Positions 1 through 6,214 are shown, counted from the first letter of the stretch. The stretch is 7,180 nt of DNA from Pseudomonadota bacterium (GCA_015222985.1 JADFWI010000402.1:1-7180); one strand, 5' to 3'. Notes: a model not told the origin generated them from the letters alone. Numbers and translations: made by a program.

Positions 1-80
1 ATGTTTCATGAAGATAACAGCACGTCAACGTCATGGCAAGTCTTAACATAATGTTTTACAATGAGAATTGCCTCGTTCCT

Positions 81-119
81 AAAATCCCCCCTTGCCACCC
101 TTTCCCAAAGGGGGATTTT
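81..119. terminator. Bidirectional hairpin terminator ahead of the yjbQ operon
   Basis: Arms AAAATCCCCC (81-90) and GGGGGATTTT (110-119) are perfectly complementary over 10 bp around a 19-nt loop. The four A/T pairs at the base give a short T-run on either strand, so it could end transcription from either side. It most likely ends whatever gene lies to the left of the window. The C-run/G-run hairpin resembles short dispersed intergenic hairpins seen in many bacterial genomes, so it may be a repeat copy rather than a dedicated terminator. Confidence 0.55.
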
Positions 120-174
120 CATGCTCGTCAGAAATACGACTTTGACGTTGCCGTGACGCAAACTCGGCAAGGTG

Positions 175-204
175 TTGCAAGGACGACGCGGTTTCTGTTA
201 TAAG
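175..204 (+). promoter_or_regulatory. Candidate sigma-70 promoter for the yjbQ operon
   Basis: A -35-like TTGCAA (175-180) is followed after 18 bp by TATAAG (199-204), five of six matches to the -10 consensus. The predicted start near 211 leaves a leader of about 60 nt before yjbQ. The -35 match is only moderate. The leader contains a weak AGGCCC/GGGCCT pair (203-208 and 230-235). This is the best promoter-like site between the upstream terminator and the first gene. Confidence 0.4.
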
Positions 205-270
205 GCCCCAAAGGCATGTCCCTCTGTCAGGGCCTATCGATGCACAAAGCAATTAGAGGAGATGAAGGAG

Positions 271-687
271 ATGAAAAATTATCGAAAAGAGCTTTGGTTC
301 AACGTGCCAACAAGACGAGCCTTTGTCAACATCACCCCGCAGGTTGAGGAATGCCTCAGAGAAAGTGGCATCAGAGAGGGCCTTGTGCTAGTAAACGCCA
401 TGCACATAACGGCTTCCGTGTTCATAAACGATGACGAATCCGGACTACACCACGACTATGATGTGTGGTTGGAGAAATTAGCCCCCCATGAGCCTGTCTC
501 ACAGTACAGGCATAATGTGGGTGAAGACAATGCAGACGCCCACATGAAAAGACAGATCATGGGCCGGGAGGTTGTCGTAGCGGTCACAGACGGAGAACTG
601 GACTTCGGGACCTGGGAACAGATTTTCTATGGCGAGTTTGATGGTCGAAGGAAAAAGAGGGCGCTGGTCAAGATTATCGGGGAGTAA
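271..687 (+). CDS. yjbQ: YjbQ/UPF0047 family protein (secondary thiamine-phosphate synthase type)
   Basis: A 138-residue protein of the YjbQ/UPF0047 family, a compact single-domain cytoplasmic fold. E. coli YjbQ has been reported to show weak thiamine-phosphate synthase activity, but the physiological role of the family is unsettled. Family signatures are visible: HITAS (45-49) leading into an acidic loop, YRH (79-81), NADAH (87-91), and the C-terminal block GELDFGTW (108-115) followed by GEFDGRR (121-127). The acidic loop reads INDDE where many members have INENE. The start at 271 is chosen because it gives the normal family length of about 140 residues and has GAGGA ten bases upstream. ATG 262 lies directly against that GAGGA and is less likely. 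The frame stays open upstream to 172, but that part shows no family homology. It is the first gene of a run of four on the same strand, 29 bp before the SixA-like gene. Confidence 0.88.
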   Translation: MKNYRKELWFNVPTRRAFVNITPQVEECLRESGIREGLVLVNAMHITASVFINDDESGLHHDYDVWLEKLAPHEPVSQYRHNVGEDNADAHMKRQIMGREVVVAVTDGELDFGTWEQIFYGEFDGRRKKRALVKIIGE

Positions 688-716
688 AGAGTGTCTCAAT
701 AACAGGAGGTAATCAC

Positions 717-1217
717 ATGGAAATCTATCTCATGCAACACGGCCCTGCCCTGCCAAAGGACCGGGACCCAGAGGAAGGGCTAAACCCTGAGGGGGAAGCA
801 AGGATTCATGCCAGTGGCCAGGCCCTCAAAAAGATGGGCGTGGCCTTTGATGCGATTTTTTCAAGTCCCAAAAAGCGCTCCAAGCAGACAGCAGCCATTG
901 TGGCACAAGAAGTGGGATTTCCTTTGGAAAAAATCATCGAAACACCAAAGGTTAAGGCCATGACACCGCCTGAAGAGACGATTCAGGCATTGTCCGGGCT
1001 TTCAGGTGCGAAGCGTGTGCTCATTGCAGGACACCTCCCATCGGTGGCTGAGGTGGCATCCTTCTTGCTCACACAGGGCACTAAGGCAGCAGTGCAGTTT
1101 GAGATGGGTGGGTGCTGCCGAATTGACGTTGACGAACTGCCCACACACTCGGGCCGCCTTCGGTGGTACTTGATCCCTGATCAGCTCAAACTGATCGCCA
1201 CTAGCGTGGAGGTTTAG
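717..1217 (+). CDS. sixA: SixA-like phosphohistidine phosphatase (histidine phosphatase superfamily)
   Basis: A 166-residue protein of the histidine phosphatase (RHG) superfamily, closest in size and layout to SixA, which removes phosphate from phosphohistidine on signalling or phosphotransfer proteins. The first motif reads MQHG with the presumed nucleophile His8. The Arg of RHG is replaced by Gln7, a variant I believe is common in SixA-like proteins of this bacterial group. The second phosphate-binding Arg is R54 in SSPKKRSKQTA, and the second catalytic His is H106 in AGHLPS. No signal peptide or membrane segment is seen, so it should be cytoplasmic. A strong AGGAGGT (704-710) sits six bases before ATG 717. 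The GGAGG near its 3' end (about 1208-1212) serves as ribosome binding site for the next gene, so translation of the two is probably coupled. The actual substrate cannot be told from sequence. Confidence 0.85.
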   Translation: MEIYLMQHGPALPKDRDPEEGLNPEGEARIHASGQALKKMGVAFDAIFSSPKKRSKQTAAIVAQEVGFPLEKIIETPKVKAMTPPEETIQALSGLSGAKRVLIAGHLPSVAEVASFLLTQGTKAAVQFEMGGCCRIDVDELPTHSGRLRWYLIPDQLKLIATSVEV

Positions 1218-1219
1218 CT

Positions 1220-3034
1220 GTGTCTCTAAACGAAAGCCCTGATTGCAAGATAGAAAAGATCATTAGCGCTGATGACTCTGAGGTTCTTGCGCTGATTTCG
1301 GCAGACCTTGATGAGGAACAGATGCAGTATTTCTTGCGCAACCAGGACTGCCTCACGACTGACCTGCACAGCACAAAGGCCAGGCTGGGCATTAACCAGG
1401 AACAACTGGGCCAATTTGAACTGAATGGGGAAAAAATCTCCTATGAAGCCAGGTTATGGTTCTACATACCTGAATATTCCGCAGGCCTTACCATTGACCA
1501 GTTGATGACACCTGGACTTGAGGTGGGCAAAATCTATTTGAGAAACCCTGAACTCAAGTATTCTGCAGAGGAACTCATTAACCTGATCTCAAACCGCACC
1601 ATCATTGTGCCCAAGGGAACCAAAGTGCTGGAGGGGGGCATTCTGGCTGTACCTGTGATGCCATTTGTCCATCTTCCCAATCCCAGGGTCTTGACACCCC
1701 ATTATCTAAAAGCTGCCGTGCTGAAAAGGATTCCCCGTGAAGATCTCTATTTTGTCCAGCCTGAGCAGAAGGTGGACCAGGTGATCGTCCCTGCCGGAAG
1801 CGGGGTCATATCCCACACGAGCCTTTTTACACAACAAAACGAGATTTACATTCTGGACCCCGAGCACACGGATGCCAGGGTAGGTAGCAAACACACTAAT
1901 GGCATAATATATCTGGAGCTTATTGGGGGAGCAGAAAACATCGTCAAAGAAACGGTGCACTTCGAAGTCTACAAACCAGCCGTGGCACAACACGCGGTAA
2001 AAGAGAGGTTCTATATTGACCTGAAGTCCTCATTCTTGGAAAGACTTTACGAGGAGCGGTCAGTGGATGAAAACACCGTTGCGGCCATCAGTGAGGCTGG
2101 AGGAGAAAAATTTATTGAACTGAACAATAAATGCGAACAACTGTTGCGGGAACTGCATCCGAATACGTCTCTCGTGCTGTGGGATTTCCCCAGCCGACTC
2201 CGTGCGTCTTATTTCATTGTAGCCGCTGATCTGGGACTCATCAAGGATCTGACCTTCAGGAAGGCACCTGAAGAGGAGTACTTTTTCAGATCCGAAGACC
2301 TCGTCTTTATGAATACCTTACAGGATATGGGCGTCGATATCTACTGGAAAAACCCCTTGCAGGGGGATCTCGTCCTGTATAAGCACTTCTTTATGAGGTC
2401 TTCCGTGATACCGTCTTTCAATGAGGCCTTTAGCTCAAGAAAGCTGGCGGCGATTTATGGAACAGCAGGGGATATAGATGCTGAGACCCGGAAAGAAGTT
2501 GTGGACAGCATAAAGTCCTTCAAGGATTTCCACGGCGGCATTTGCGGCATCCTCACAGGAGGTAATACGGGCAGCGTTATGTCATTTGTCTCCGAAACCA
2601 CAGCTTCTCTTGGCATGCTCTCCGGGGCCGTGTACTGGAAAATCCCAGGCGTAGACATCGATCCCCACGTGGATTTTGCGGCGTATCTGGCCAGAAATGA
2701 CTTGCTGGAAAGACAGGAGATTCTATCTGAAACCACAGAGGCAGATATCTATTTCAAAGGCGGCGTAGGCACAAACCTTGAAAATGCTATCACTTTTGTG
2801 AAGAAAAAACTCGGTATCGGACATTACAAGCCCCAAATATTTGTTGGAGAGTTTTATGAGCCCCTGCGCGACTGGCTAAACCACCTGGCATCTGAAGGGA
2901 TGGCGGATCCCAAGGTCTTTGAGAGTTGCTATTTTGTCGAGCATGGAGCTGAGATCTTCGACACCCTGTGCCGACACTTCGGCTCAGAAGACAAGATGAT
3001 TCACGAGGTCACCGTGAGTGAAACCAGCGAATAG
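1220..3034 (+). CDS. Large protein with C-terminal LOG/SLOG-like Rossmann domain, N-terminal region unrecognised
   Basis: A 604-residue cytoplasmic-looking protein. Residues about 405-588 match the LOG (lysine-decarboxylase-like, phosphoribohydrolase) fold. The domain has a first strand LAAIYGTAG (409-417), a nucleotide-loop-like LTGGNTGSVM (445-454), LLERQEIL (495-502), the signature GGVGTNLE (514-521), and a closing stretch PQIFVGEFYEPLRDWL (538-553). R498 and E521 are 23 residues apart, the same spacing as the catalytic Arg and Glu in the MHxRK...PGGxGTxxE core of cytokinin-activating LOG enzymes, which release the base from a nucleoside monophosphate. The Pro of that motif is K513 here. 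Ordinary LOG proteins are about 180-220 residues, so the roughly 400 N-terminal residues are an extra module I cannot assign; they look mixed alpha/beta with no transmembrane segment. The start is GTG 1220, six bases after TGGAGGT and two bases after the SixA-like stop. The next gene follows after 12 bp in the same frame. The LOG-fold call is fairly firm; substrate and role are unknown. Confidence 0.7.
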   Translation: MSLNESPDCKIEKIISADDSEVLALISADLDEEQMQYFLRNQDCLTTDLHSTKARLGINQEQLGQFELNGEKISYEARLWFYIPEYSAGLTIDQLMTPGLEVGKIYLRNPELKYSAEELINLISNRTIIVPKGTKVLEGGILAVPVMPFVHLPNPRVLTPHYLKAAVLKRIPREDLYFVQPEQKVDQVIVPAGSGVISHTSLFTQQNEIYILDPEHTDARVGSKHTNGIIYLELIGGAENIVKETVHFEVYKPAVAQHAVKERFYIDLKSSFLERLYEERSVDENTVAAISEAGGEKFIELNNKCEQLLRELHPNTSLVLWDFPSRLRASYFIVAADLGLIKDLTFRKAPEEEYFFRSEDLVFMNTLQDMGVDIYWKNPLQGDLVLYKHFFMRSSVIPSFNEAFSSRKLAAIYGTAGDIDAETRKEVVDSIKSFKDFHGGICGILTGGNTGSVMSFVSETTASLGMLSGAVYWKIPGVDIDPHVDFAAYLARNDLLERQEILSETTEADIYFKGGVGTNLENAITFVKKKLGIGHYKPQIFVGEFYEPLRDWLNHLASEGMADPKVFESCYFVEHGAEIFDTLCRHFGSEDKMIHEVTVSETSE

Positions 3035-3046
3035 CGTTGTGATGCC

Positions 3047-4315
3047 GTGATTACAAAAAAGCACATAAGGCAATATTTGGACAGGTTGTCTTCGGATGGT
3101 CCCACCAGGCAAGATGGGCTGTCCGATCATTTCTGGCAGCAACTGCATGAATATGTCGTAAAGCATTATAAGCGCCTTGACAAAGGGGCCCGTGCATACG
3201 CTGATGAGATGTTTGATCAACTTGATGCCAGCGTGAGACAGAGAATTGATTCCCTCCCTGAAGGTCAGGAGAGAAAGCTGTTGAGCCGCAAGCTTTCCGT
3301 AGTTCGGGGGGAACGCTCTCCACTGCCAGTGCTCTATCTGGATACGCCTGTCATTGAAGATCTCATCAGATACGGGCTGGGGCAGCCACCATTGAACTCG
3401 ACGGCAGAAAACTCAAAGGCCTTGTACGAAGAGATCTTGGCCCTCGTCAAGGACAGAAAGCTCGTATGCCCCGAAGACACCTTCCATCGCGAAGCTCTCC
3501 AGATGGGAGGTCGTCAAGCCAGAGAAGGTCTCAATGTCATAAGAAGGCTCTCACAAGGCCTCTCATTCAAACACAGCCAGACCATTGAGGACTTTCAGAT
3601 CTTCAGGGCGCTTCGTGGCTTCATCAACGCAAACGGCCATCTGAACCACCGGAAGTTCTGGAAAGACGCTTTTCAGGAACAAACGGTCCGCGCAATTATG
3701 AAGAAACGCTCGTCCATTGAGTTTGGAAGTGTTTTGGCCCTTTGCGACAAGCCTGGCGCAGAAGAGAGGCCTGCCTCCCTGTCCACACGGCTCAGAATCA
3801 GATACGACGAAACCGCACTCAAGCATGAGCAGCAATTGCAACAGCGATCCACACGGCACTTGAGGGATCTGGCCAGACTGGGCATGAAGTACCAGACGAT
3901 GGTGGCGGACGCACAAGAGCGACATTTGAACGGTTTCTGGGCAGGACAGAAGGTTGATCTGGCCATTGGCTTGTGGAACCACTATGGCGGAAAGCCGGAA
4001 GGCCTGGAAGGGCTGATACCCTTTTACGAATCCGAACACTTCAGAGATGTCCCGGCTATCAGGATTAAACGGGACTTGTGGAATGCTGTTGCAGTAAGTC
4101 ATGAAAACCGCATGCAGAGAGTGACCGGTCCACAGGACGTAACCGTGTTATCCTCTGTTCTTCCTTACACGGATCTCGTCATCTTGGGTCCTAATATGAC
4201 GGATGTGGCCGAGAACAAACTGGGTCTGGGTGCCAGGTTCGACACTGAAATCTACGGCATGGATGAGCCGGATAGGATCATGGCTGCCCTCAGGGAGGTC
4301 GCTCGGGCCGATTAA
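3047..4315 (+). CDS. Uncharacterised protein with split PIN-like nuclease motifs
   Basis: A 422-residue, charged, soluble protein that I do not recognise as a named family. Two segments resemble the two halves of a PIN-like ribonuclease domain. The first is PVLYLDTPVIEDLI (94-107), with D99 at the end of a hydrophobic strand, followed by PEDTFHREAL (142-151) with E149. The second is QDVTVLSSVLPYTDLVIL (363-380), with D364 and D376, like the D...LPYxD ending of large PIN-like proteins. The halves are about 215 residues apart, joined by a mostly helical, basic and glutamine-rich stretch (about 155-345). The usual last TD after the final strand is replaced by GP, so the acidic set may be incomplete. 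The start is taken as GTG 3047; no good ribosome binding site precedes it, and translation may depend on the gene before, whose TAG is 12 bases upstream in the same frame. The reading frame is secure; the PIN assignment is tentative. Confidence 0.55.
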   Translation: MITKKHIRQYLDRLSSDGPTRQDGLSDHFWQQLHEYVVKHYKRLDKGARAYADEMFDQLDASVRQRIDSLPEGQERKLLSRKLSVVRGERSPLPVLYLDTPVIEDLIRYGLGQPPLNSTAENSKALYEEILALVKDRKLVCPEDTFHREALQMGGRQAREGLNVIRRLSQGLSFKHSQTIEDFQIFRALRGFINANGHLNHRKFWKDAFQEQTVRAIMKKRSSIEFGSVLALCDKPGAEERPASLSTRLRIRYDETALKHEQQLQQRSTRHLRDLARLGMKYQTMVADAQERHLNGFWAGQKVDLAIGLWNHYGGKPEGLEGLIPFYESEHFRDVPAIRIKRDLWNAVAVSHENRMQRVTGPQDVTVLSSVLPYTDLVILGPNMTDVAENKLGLGARFDTEIYGMDEPDRIMAALREVARAD

Positions 4316-4350
4316 CAAAAATGCGGGCCCAGAGGACTCGGCTTTCCATG

Positions 4351-4371
4351 TGTAACCGTTCACAGGTTACA
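4351..4371. repeat. Perfect 7-bp inverted repeat upstream of def
   Basis: TGTAACC (4351-4357) and GGTTACA (4365-4371) are exact inverted copies around a 7-nt loop, in the 104-bp gap between the PIN-like gene and def. There is no T-run after it, so it is a poor intrinsic terminator. An operator or an mRNA leader hairpin is possible. No convincing -35/-10 pair was found in this gap, so def may be read from the upstream operon. Confidence 0.4.
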
Positions 4372-4419
4372 TTCATGCCGTACGGAATTGTTTTGAAATG
4401 TTAGGAGAGTAAACACACA

Positions 4420-4947
4420 ATGCCCCTAAGAAAAATTATCACCTACCCTGATACGGTTCTTCGTGAGCGGGCCGAGCCTGTCACGAATATCGACGGAAAG
4501 GTCCAACAGCTCATTGATGACATGGCCGACACCATGTACCATGCGCCTGGCATTGGCCTGGCAAGCAACCAGGTGGGAGAACCATGCCGCGTCATCATCT
4601 TCGATATCTCACCCAAGAACGAACCCCATGACCTTGTGGTTCTAATCAACCCGGAAATCGTCGAGGCAGATGGCGCTGTGGTAAGCGAAGAAGGATGCCT
4701 CAGTGTTCTTGACTATTCAGCCGAAATCAAGCGCACGGCGTGCGTCACCGTGAAGGGCCTTGACAGGGAGGGGAACACGATCACTCTCAGAAAGGAAGGC
4801 CTTCCGGCCATTGTACTCCAACATGAGATTGATCATCTGAACGGCACTCTCTTTATTGATCATATAAGCAAGCTCAAGCGGGAGCTTTACAAGAGGAGGT
4901 TGAAAAAAATATTGAAGAAAAAAGAATCGTCTGTTCAAAGACTCTAA
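4420..4947 (+). CDS. def: Peptide deformylase
   Basis: A 175-residue peptide deformylase, the metalloenzyme that removes the formyl group from the initiator methionine of nascent proteins. All three family motifs are present: GIGLASNQ (44-51), EGCLS (91-95) with metal ligand C93, and QHEIDHLNG (134-142) with ligands H135 and H139 and catalytic E136. The second Ala of the usual GIGLAA motif is Ser here. The basic C-terminal helix, rich in Lys and Arg (about 152-168), is typical of bacterial enzymes and is thought to help bind the ribosome. The start ATG 4420 follows AGGAGAG (4403-4409) by about ten bases. The usual partner fmt (methionyl-tRNA formyltransferase) does not follow; instead a minus-strand gene converges on it with a 4-bp overlap, so its mRNA end must lie inside that gene. 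Confidence 0.95.
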   Translation: MPLRKIITYPDTVLRERAEPVTNIDGKVQQLIDDMADTMYHAPGIGLASNQVGEPCRVIIFDISPKNEPHDLVVLINPEIVEADGAVVSEEGCLSVLDYSAEIKRTACVTVKGLDREGNTITLRKEGLPAIVLQHEIDHLNGTLFIDHISKLKRELYKRRLKKILKKKESSVQRL

Positions 4948-5648
4948 TCCCGGTGGTGTGCCGTCGGCGACAGAGTGAAGGTGTCTCCTTCTTGCTTGAC
5001 ACACAGCCCAAACATGTGGATAGTGGTCGTAAGAGGCCTGCCGAAGAAAAAATCCATTATGCTCGGATCCAGATTGAGCTTCTTTGTCAAGAAAGGCCGC
5101 ACATAGTTATCATATTGCAAGAGTTCAAGAATTACTTCCACTGCTTTTTGGGGATCCGGTCCCTCCAACCCCTTAACGGCTGAGTCCAGAATCTCATACG
5201 CGCATCGTCTTTCGTGGGCATCCATCACCTTAAGGATGCCGTCGTCCGGCTTCACGAGATCCTTTCTTTGAAGATACGGCCTAGTCATGACCTCCTTGAA
5301 TTCCCGCAAATCCCAGCATTTCAAGGCCCGGCACTCAACTGGCCTGTTTTCATAAATCCCGCAGGCCGTTTTCTCGTCCTCATAAAACATACATGTCCAG
5401 GCTTCACCCTGCCCCTTGATCTTGATGATCTCCTGTTCAAGGACCATGAAAACCTCATCAATGTTCCGGACGAGCTCCCCTTTTCTCAGAGTATAAACAT
5501 GGGTCCTTTCCAAGATACCTTTGGCAAATAGTGTGGCGTCTTCCTCGTGTAGGGCGGGGCCTCCTTTCATACAACAGGTCCCGCAGCGAATGCACTGGGT
5601 CTGAGATACCGTTCTGATTTCTGGCATCATATTATCGGCTCTGAGCAT
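4944..5648 (-). CDS. YkgJ/UPF0153 family Cys-rich metal-chelating-domain protein
   Basis: A 234-residue protein with the cysteine pattern of the YkgJ/UPF0153 putative zinc- or iron-chelating domain. An N-terminal cluster CIRCGTCC gives C19, C22, C25 and C26. It is followed by C86, C96 in ACGIYENRP, C106 in ECRALKC, and C111. The C..IY..RP..CR string is the family hallmark. The domain is proposed to hold a metal or Fe-S cluster; its biochemical role is not established. The C-terminal half (about 112-234) has no recognised motif. The start is uncertain. ATG 5646-5648 has AGCAGG directly against it, while the in-frame ATGs at residues 7 and 8 lack a clear ribosome binding site. Eight cysteines suggest an anaerobic, reducing cytoplasm. 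Its stop overlaps the def stop on the other strand. A strong hairpin lies 28 bp upstream of its start. Confidence 0.82.
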   Translation of the reverse strand: MLRADNMMPEIRTVSQTQCIRCGTCCMKGGPALHEEDATLFAKGILERTHVYTLRKGELVRNIDEVFMVLEQEIIKIKGQGEAWTCMFYEDEKTACGIYENRPVECRALKCWDLREFKEVMTRPYLQRKDLVKPDDGILKVMDAHERRCAYEILDSAVKGLEGPDPQKAVEVILELLQYDNYVRPFLTKKLNLDPSIMDFFFGRPLTTTIHMFGLCVKQEGDTFTLSPTAHHRD

Positions 5649-5675
5649 CCTGCTATCGTCGCGATATCCAAATTG

Positions 5676-5708
5676 AAGAACCCTGTCATCAAAGATGACA
5701 GGGTTCTT
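5676..5708 (-). terminator. Perfect 15-bp hairpin between cold-shock gene and YkgJ gene
   Basis: The arms at 5676-5690 and 5694-5708 are exact 15-nt inverted copies with an AAA/TTT triloop. Read on the minus strand it ends in a T-containing tail (TTCTTCAATTT), so it most likely ends the cold-shock transcript about 117 bp past its stop. On the plus strand it is followed by a loose T-rich stretch (GAGTTGTTTCT). The 116 bases between it and the cold-shock stop hold only small hairpins (CTTAA-AC-TTAAG at 5787-5798 and GCC-CGAA-GGC at 5799-5808) and no gene. Confidence 0.6.
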
Positions 5709-5824
5709 GAGTTGTTTCTAGACTTGCCGGGCTCATATCCCCGTCAACACATTTCAGACCTGGCCCCAACTTCTGTGGGTGCAAACCTTAAACTTAAGCC
5801 CGAAGGCCCAGGGACAGCCTTAAC

Positions 5825-6025
5825 CTAGGTGGTTTCAACGTTCACTGCCTGCGGACCCTTTTGGCCGTCCTCGACTTCAAATCGAACCCGTTGGCCTTCA
5901 TATAGCGACTTGAAACCACTGCCAAGAATGGAGCTATAGTGAACAAAGACGTCCTGGCCTTCATCCATGCTAATGAAACCATAGCCCTTTTTCTCGTTAA
6001 ACCACTTTACGGTGCCTTCTGCCAT
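5825..6025 (-). CDS. cspA: Cold-shock protein, CspA family
   Basis: A 66-residue single cold-shock domain, the usual full length, binding single-stranded RNA and DNA as an RNA chaperone in the cytoplasm. It opens with the family start MAEGTVKWFNEKKGYGF, containing RNP1 KGYGFI (13-18), and has RNP2 VFVHY (26-30); the aromatic residues W8, F17, F27 and H29 that stack on bases are in place. The start is set at 6025 rather than the in-frame ATG at 6031 because AAAGGAGGG (6034-6042 on the minus strand) is eight bases from the former and only two from the latter. The best promoter lies about 190 bp upstream, with a strong terminator between it and the gene, which points to control in the leader. 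Whether it is cold-inducible or constitutive cannot be told. Confidence 0.95.
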   Translation of the reverse strand: MAEGTVKWFNEKKGYGFISMDEGQDVFVHYSSILGSGFKSLYEGQRVRFEVEDGQKGPQAVNVETT

Positions 6026-6033
6026 GACCATAT

Positions 6034-6042
6034 CCCTCCTTT
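6034..6042 (-). promoter_or_regulatory. Ribosome binding site of the cold-shock gene
   Basis: AAAGGAGGG on the minus strand is close to a perfect anti-Shine-Dalgarno match. Its position selects ATG 6025 (spacing 8) over ATG 6031 (spacing 2). Confidence 0.8.
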
Positions 6043-6076
6043 CACAATATTATTTAGCCGGGATATGGATCTGACG

Positions 6077-6113
6077 AAAAAAAAAGCCAACAAGACCTGT
6101 GGACCTTGTTGGC
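6077..6113 (-). terminator. Strong intrinsic terminator in the cold-shock gene leader
   Basis: On the minus strand, GCCAACAAG (6113-6105) pairs perfectly with CTTGTTGGC (6094-6086) around a 10-nt loop that can form two further C-G pairs. A run of nine T residues (6085-6077) follows at once. This is a classic Rho-independent terminator for leftward transcription. It lies 52 bp upstream of the cold-shock start codon and downstream of the only good leftward promoter nearby. Confidence 0.85.
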
Positions 6114-6208
6114 ATCTTATTCTACTTCGCAAAATTCCTATCCCAATCTGACACTTCGCCTGACCCGAAGGTGCCTGGCGACAAAACCATACAACTAACA
6201 ACCATTAA
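6077..6208 (-). ncRNA. Candidate structured leader RNA or small RNA (about 130 nt)
   Basis: The stretch runs from the predicted start site (near 6208) to the T-run of the terminator. It contains a stable hairpin at 6156-6181 on the minus strand: TCGCC/GGCGA outer stem, internal mismatches, then ACC-TTCG-GGT capped by a UUCG tetraloop. The heptamer GCGAAGT occurs twice on the minus strand (6153-6159 and 6124-6130), and each copy could pair with the CTTCG of that loop region, so alternative folds are conceivable. No plausible small reading frame with a ribosome binding site was seen. It could be a free small RNA or a regulated leader of the cold-shock gene; no known RNA family is recognised. 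Confidence 0.5.
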
Positions 6209-6214
6209 TACTTT

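Noticed and set aside
1..51. Possible 3' end of a plus-strand gene entering from the left (stop at 49-51 in frame 1 or 44-46 in frame 2).
   Set aside because: Two frames are open to the edge, each only about 15 codons, with no recognisable motif. The following hairpin at 81-119 would suit a gene end but does not decide a frame.
142..170. TTGACG (142-147) as -35 of another yjbQ promoter.
   Set aside because: No acceptable -10 lies 16-18 bp downstream (CGGCAA at 165-170).
172..270. N-terminal extension of the YjbQ-like gene from TTG 172.
   Set aside because: It has no family homology, overlaps the candidate promoter, and would exceed the usual length. The ribosome binding site favours 271.
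3563..4102. 179-codon open frame on the minus strand inside the PIN-like gene.
   Set aside because: It is antisense to a longer gene in an operon with consistent direction, lacks any known motif, and is typical of shadow frames.
4953..5531. Plus-strand open frames opposite the YkgJ-type gene.
   Set aside because: The minus-strand frame carries a full family cysteine pattern; the plus-strand frames show none.
5709..5824. Small hairpins after the cold-shock stop as its terminator or as an RNA gene.
   Set aside because: The stems are only 3-5 bp and lack T-runs; the 15-bp hairpin at 5676-5708 is a far better terminator.
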